Below are positions 63,705 through 64,000 of a DNA stretch of 64,000 bases, piece after piece (positions within the stretch are counted from its first letter, which is position 1; each line of letters begins with the position of its first letter). The position numbers and the translations under genes are program-made. Below the pieces are notes generated by a model that made no database searches, was not told the DNA's origin, and saw only the letters and a list, made by a program, of their open reading frames with translations. The DNA comes from Jonesiaceae bacterium BS-20 (lineage in GTDB: Bacteria > Actinomycetota > Actinomycetes > Actinomycetales > Cellulomonadaceae): NCBI GenBank assembly GCA_039995105.1, contig CP146203.1:1674001-1738000 (forward strand). Reading direction: 5' to 3'.

Positions 63705-64000
63705 TTAGTCTAGGTAGTCACGCAGCACTTGAGAGCGGCTCGGGTGACGCAGCTTTGACATCGTCTTGGACTCAATTTGACGGATTCGCTCACGGGTAAC
63801 CCCGTAGACCTTACCGATCTCATCCAGGGTCTTTGGCTGGCCATCGGTCAGACCAAAGCGCATCGAAACTACGCCGGCTTCACGCTCGGAAAGCGTGTCA
63901 AGCACTTGACGCAGCTGCTCTTGCAGGAGCGTAAAGCTAACCGCATCAGCAGGAACCACAGCCTCGGAGTCCTCAATGAGGTCACCGAATTCGCTGTCGC
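63705..64000 (-). CDS. sigA: Primary RNA polymerase sigma factor, 3' part only
   Basis: The C-terminal 97 codons of a primary sigma-70 factor; the gene continues past the right edge. Region 4 is complete: LREQ-type helix, [15 protein letters not shown], and the helix-turn-helix [20 protein letters not shown] with SKLRHPSR. The end QVLRDYLD is the classic RpoD/SigA C-terminus. It recognises the -35 element of housekeeping promoters. Its position beside DUF7455 and parE is the normal actinobacterial order. Confidence 0.95.
   Translation of the reverse strand, partial: DSEFGDLIEDSEAVVPADAVSFTLLQEQLRQVLDTLSEREAGVVSMRFGLTDGQPKTLDEIGKVYGVTRERIRQIESKTMSKLRHPSRSQVLRDYLD

Noticed and set aside
1-64000. 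CRISPR array, insertion sequence, rRNA operon or integrase
   Set aside because: No spaced identical repeats, transposase or integrase signatures, or rRNA sequence were found in the window.

Overview
The window is a piece of an actinobacterial (Actinomycetota) chromosome of medium GC. The taxon is shown by families that are almost confined to Actinomycetes (DUF3000, DUF3159, DUF3710, DUF4193, DUF5998, DUF7455, SepH/DUF3071, DUF6318), by PI-phosphate synthase plus PIM acyltransferase genes, and by core synteny: sigA - DUF7455 - parE - GNAT - parC, then sepH, IMPase, DUF4193, dut, DUF3710, trkA pair, APC transporter, RNA methyltransferase, acnA and dxs. Pyruvate formate-lyase with its activase and a butanediol dehydrogenase beside aconitase suggest a facultative anaerobe. 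A racemase plus ATP-grasp ligase pair would fit an A4-type peptidoglycan with a D-amino-acid in the cross-bridge (inference).

Layout. 1-6.2 kb: patA(partial)-pgsA and HIT-thrS, a conserved minus-strand block split by a plus-strand bdhA that is followed by a 5-copy heptamer repeat. Then a small antitoxin-like gene and a YwiC-like membrane protein. 6.3-11 kb: two identical tRNA-Gly(GCC) genes, the second in a Gly-Cys-Val cluster, bracket a poorly conserved segment with an ECF sigma factor, its probable anti-sigma partner, a DUF6318 lipoprotein and a PKD exported protein. 11-21.8 kb: pabB/pabC, an exported deacetylase-like lipoprotein, PPK2, ZapE, a RibD-like reductase, the racemase/ATP-grasp pair, and DUF3000-RNase D. 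21.9-31 kb: fadA-fadB beta-oxidation, pflB-pflA, dxs. 31-34 kb: DUF1801, azlCD and two unrecognised genes.

33.9-42.6 kb: acnA, with an 18-bp perfect palindrome upstream, then the main accessory region: an unannotated 57-aa membrane protein, a DUF4166 gene, an XRE regulator with two membrane proteins, and a 3.7-kb segment bounded by 31-bp imperfect direct repeats (27/31 identical). One repeat lies exactly at the 3' end of the RNA methyltransferase gene. The segment carries a WhiB-like ORF, small phage-type ORFs, a class II Fic protein in AT-rich sequence, an HTH fragment and a holin-like ORF broken by an in-frame TGA. I read it as a decayed integrated element without an integrase.

42.6-64 kb: conserved core as listed above, ending in the 3' part of sigA. 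No rRNA, CRISPR array, complete insertion sequence or integrase gene was seen. Starts were moved inward from the longest ORF where a ribosome binding site or family length supported it.
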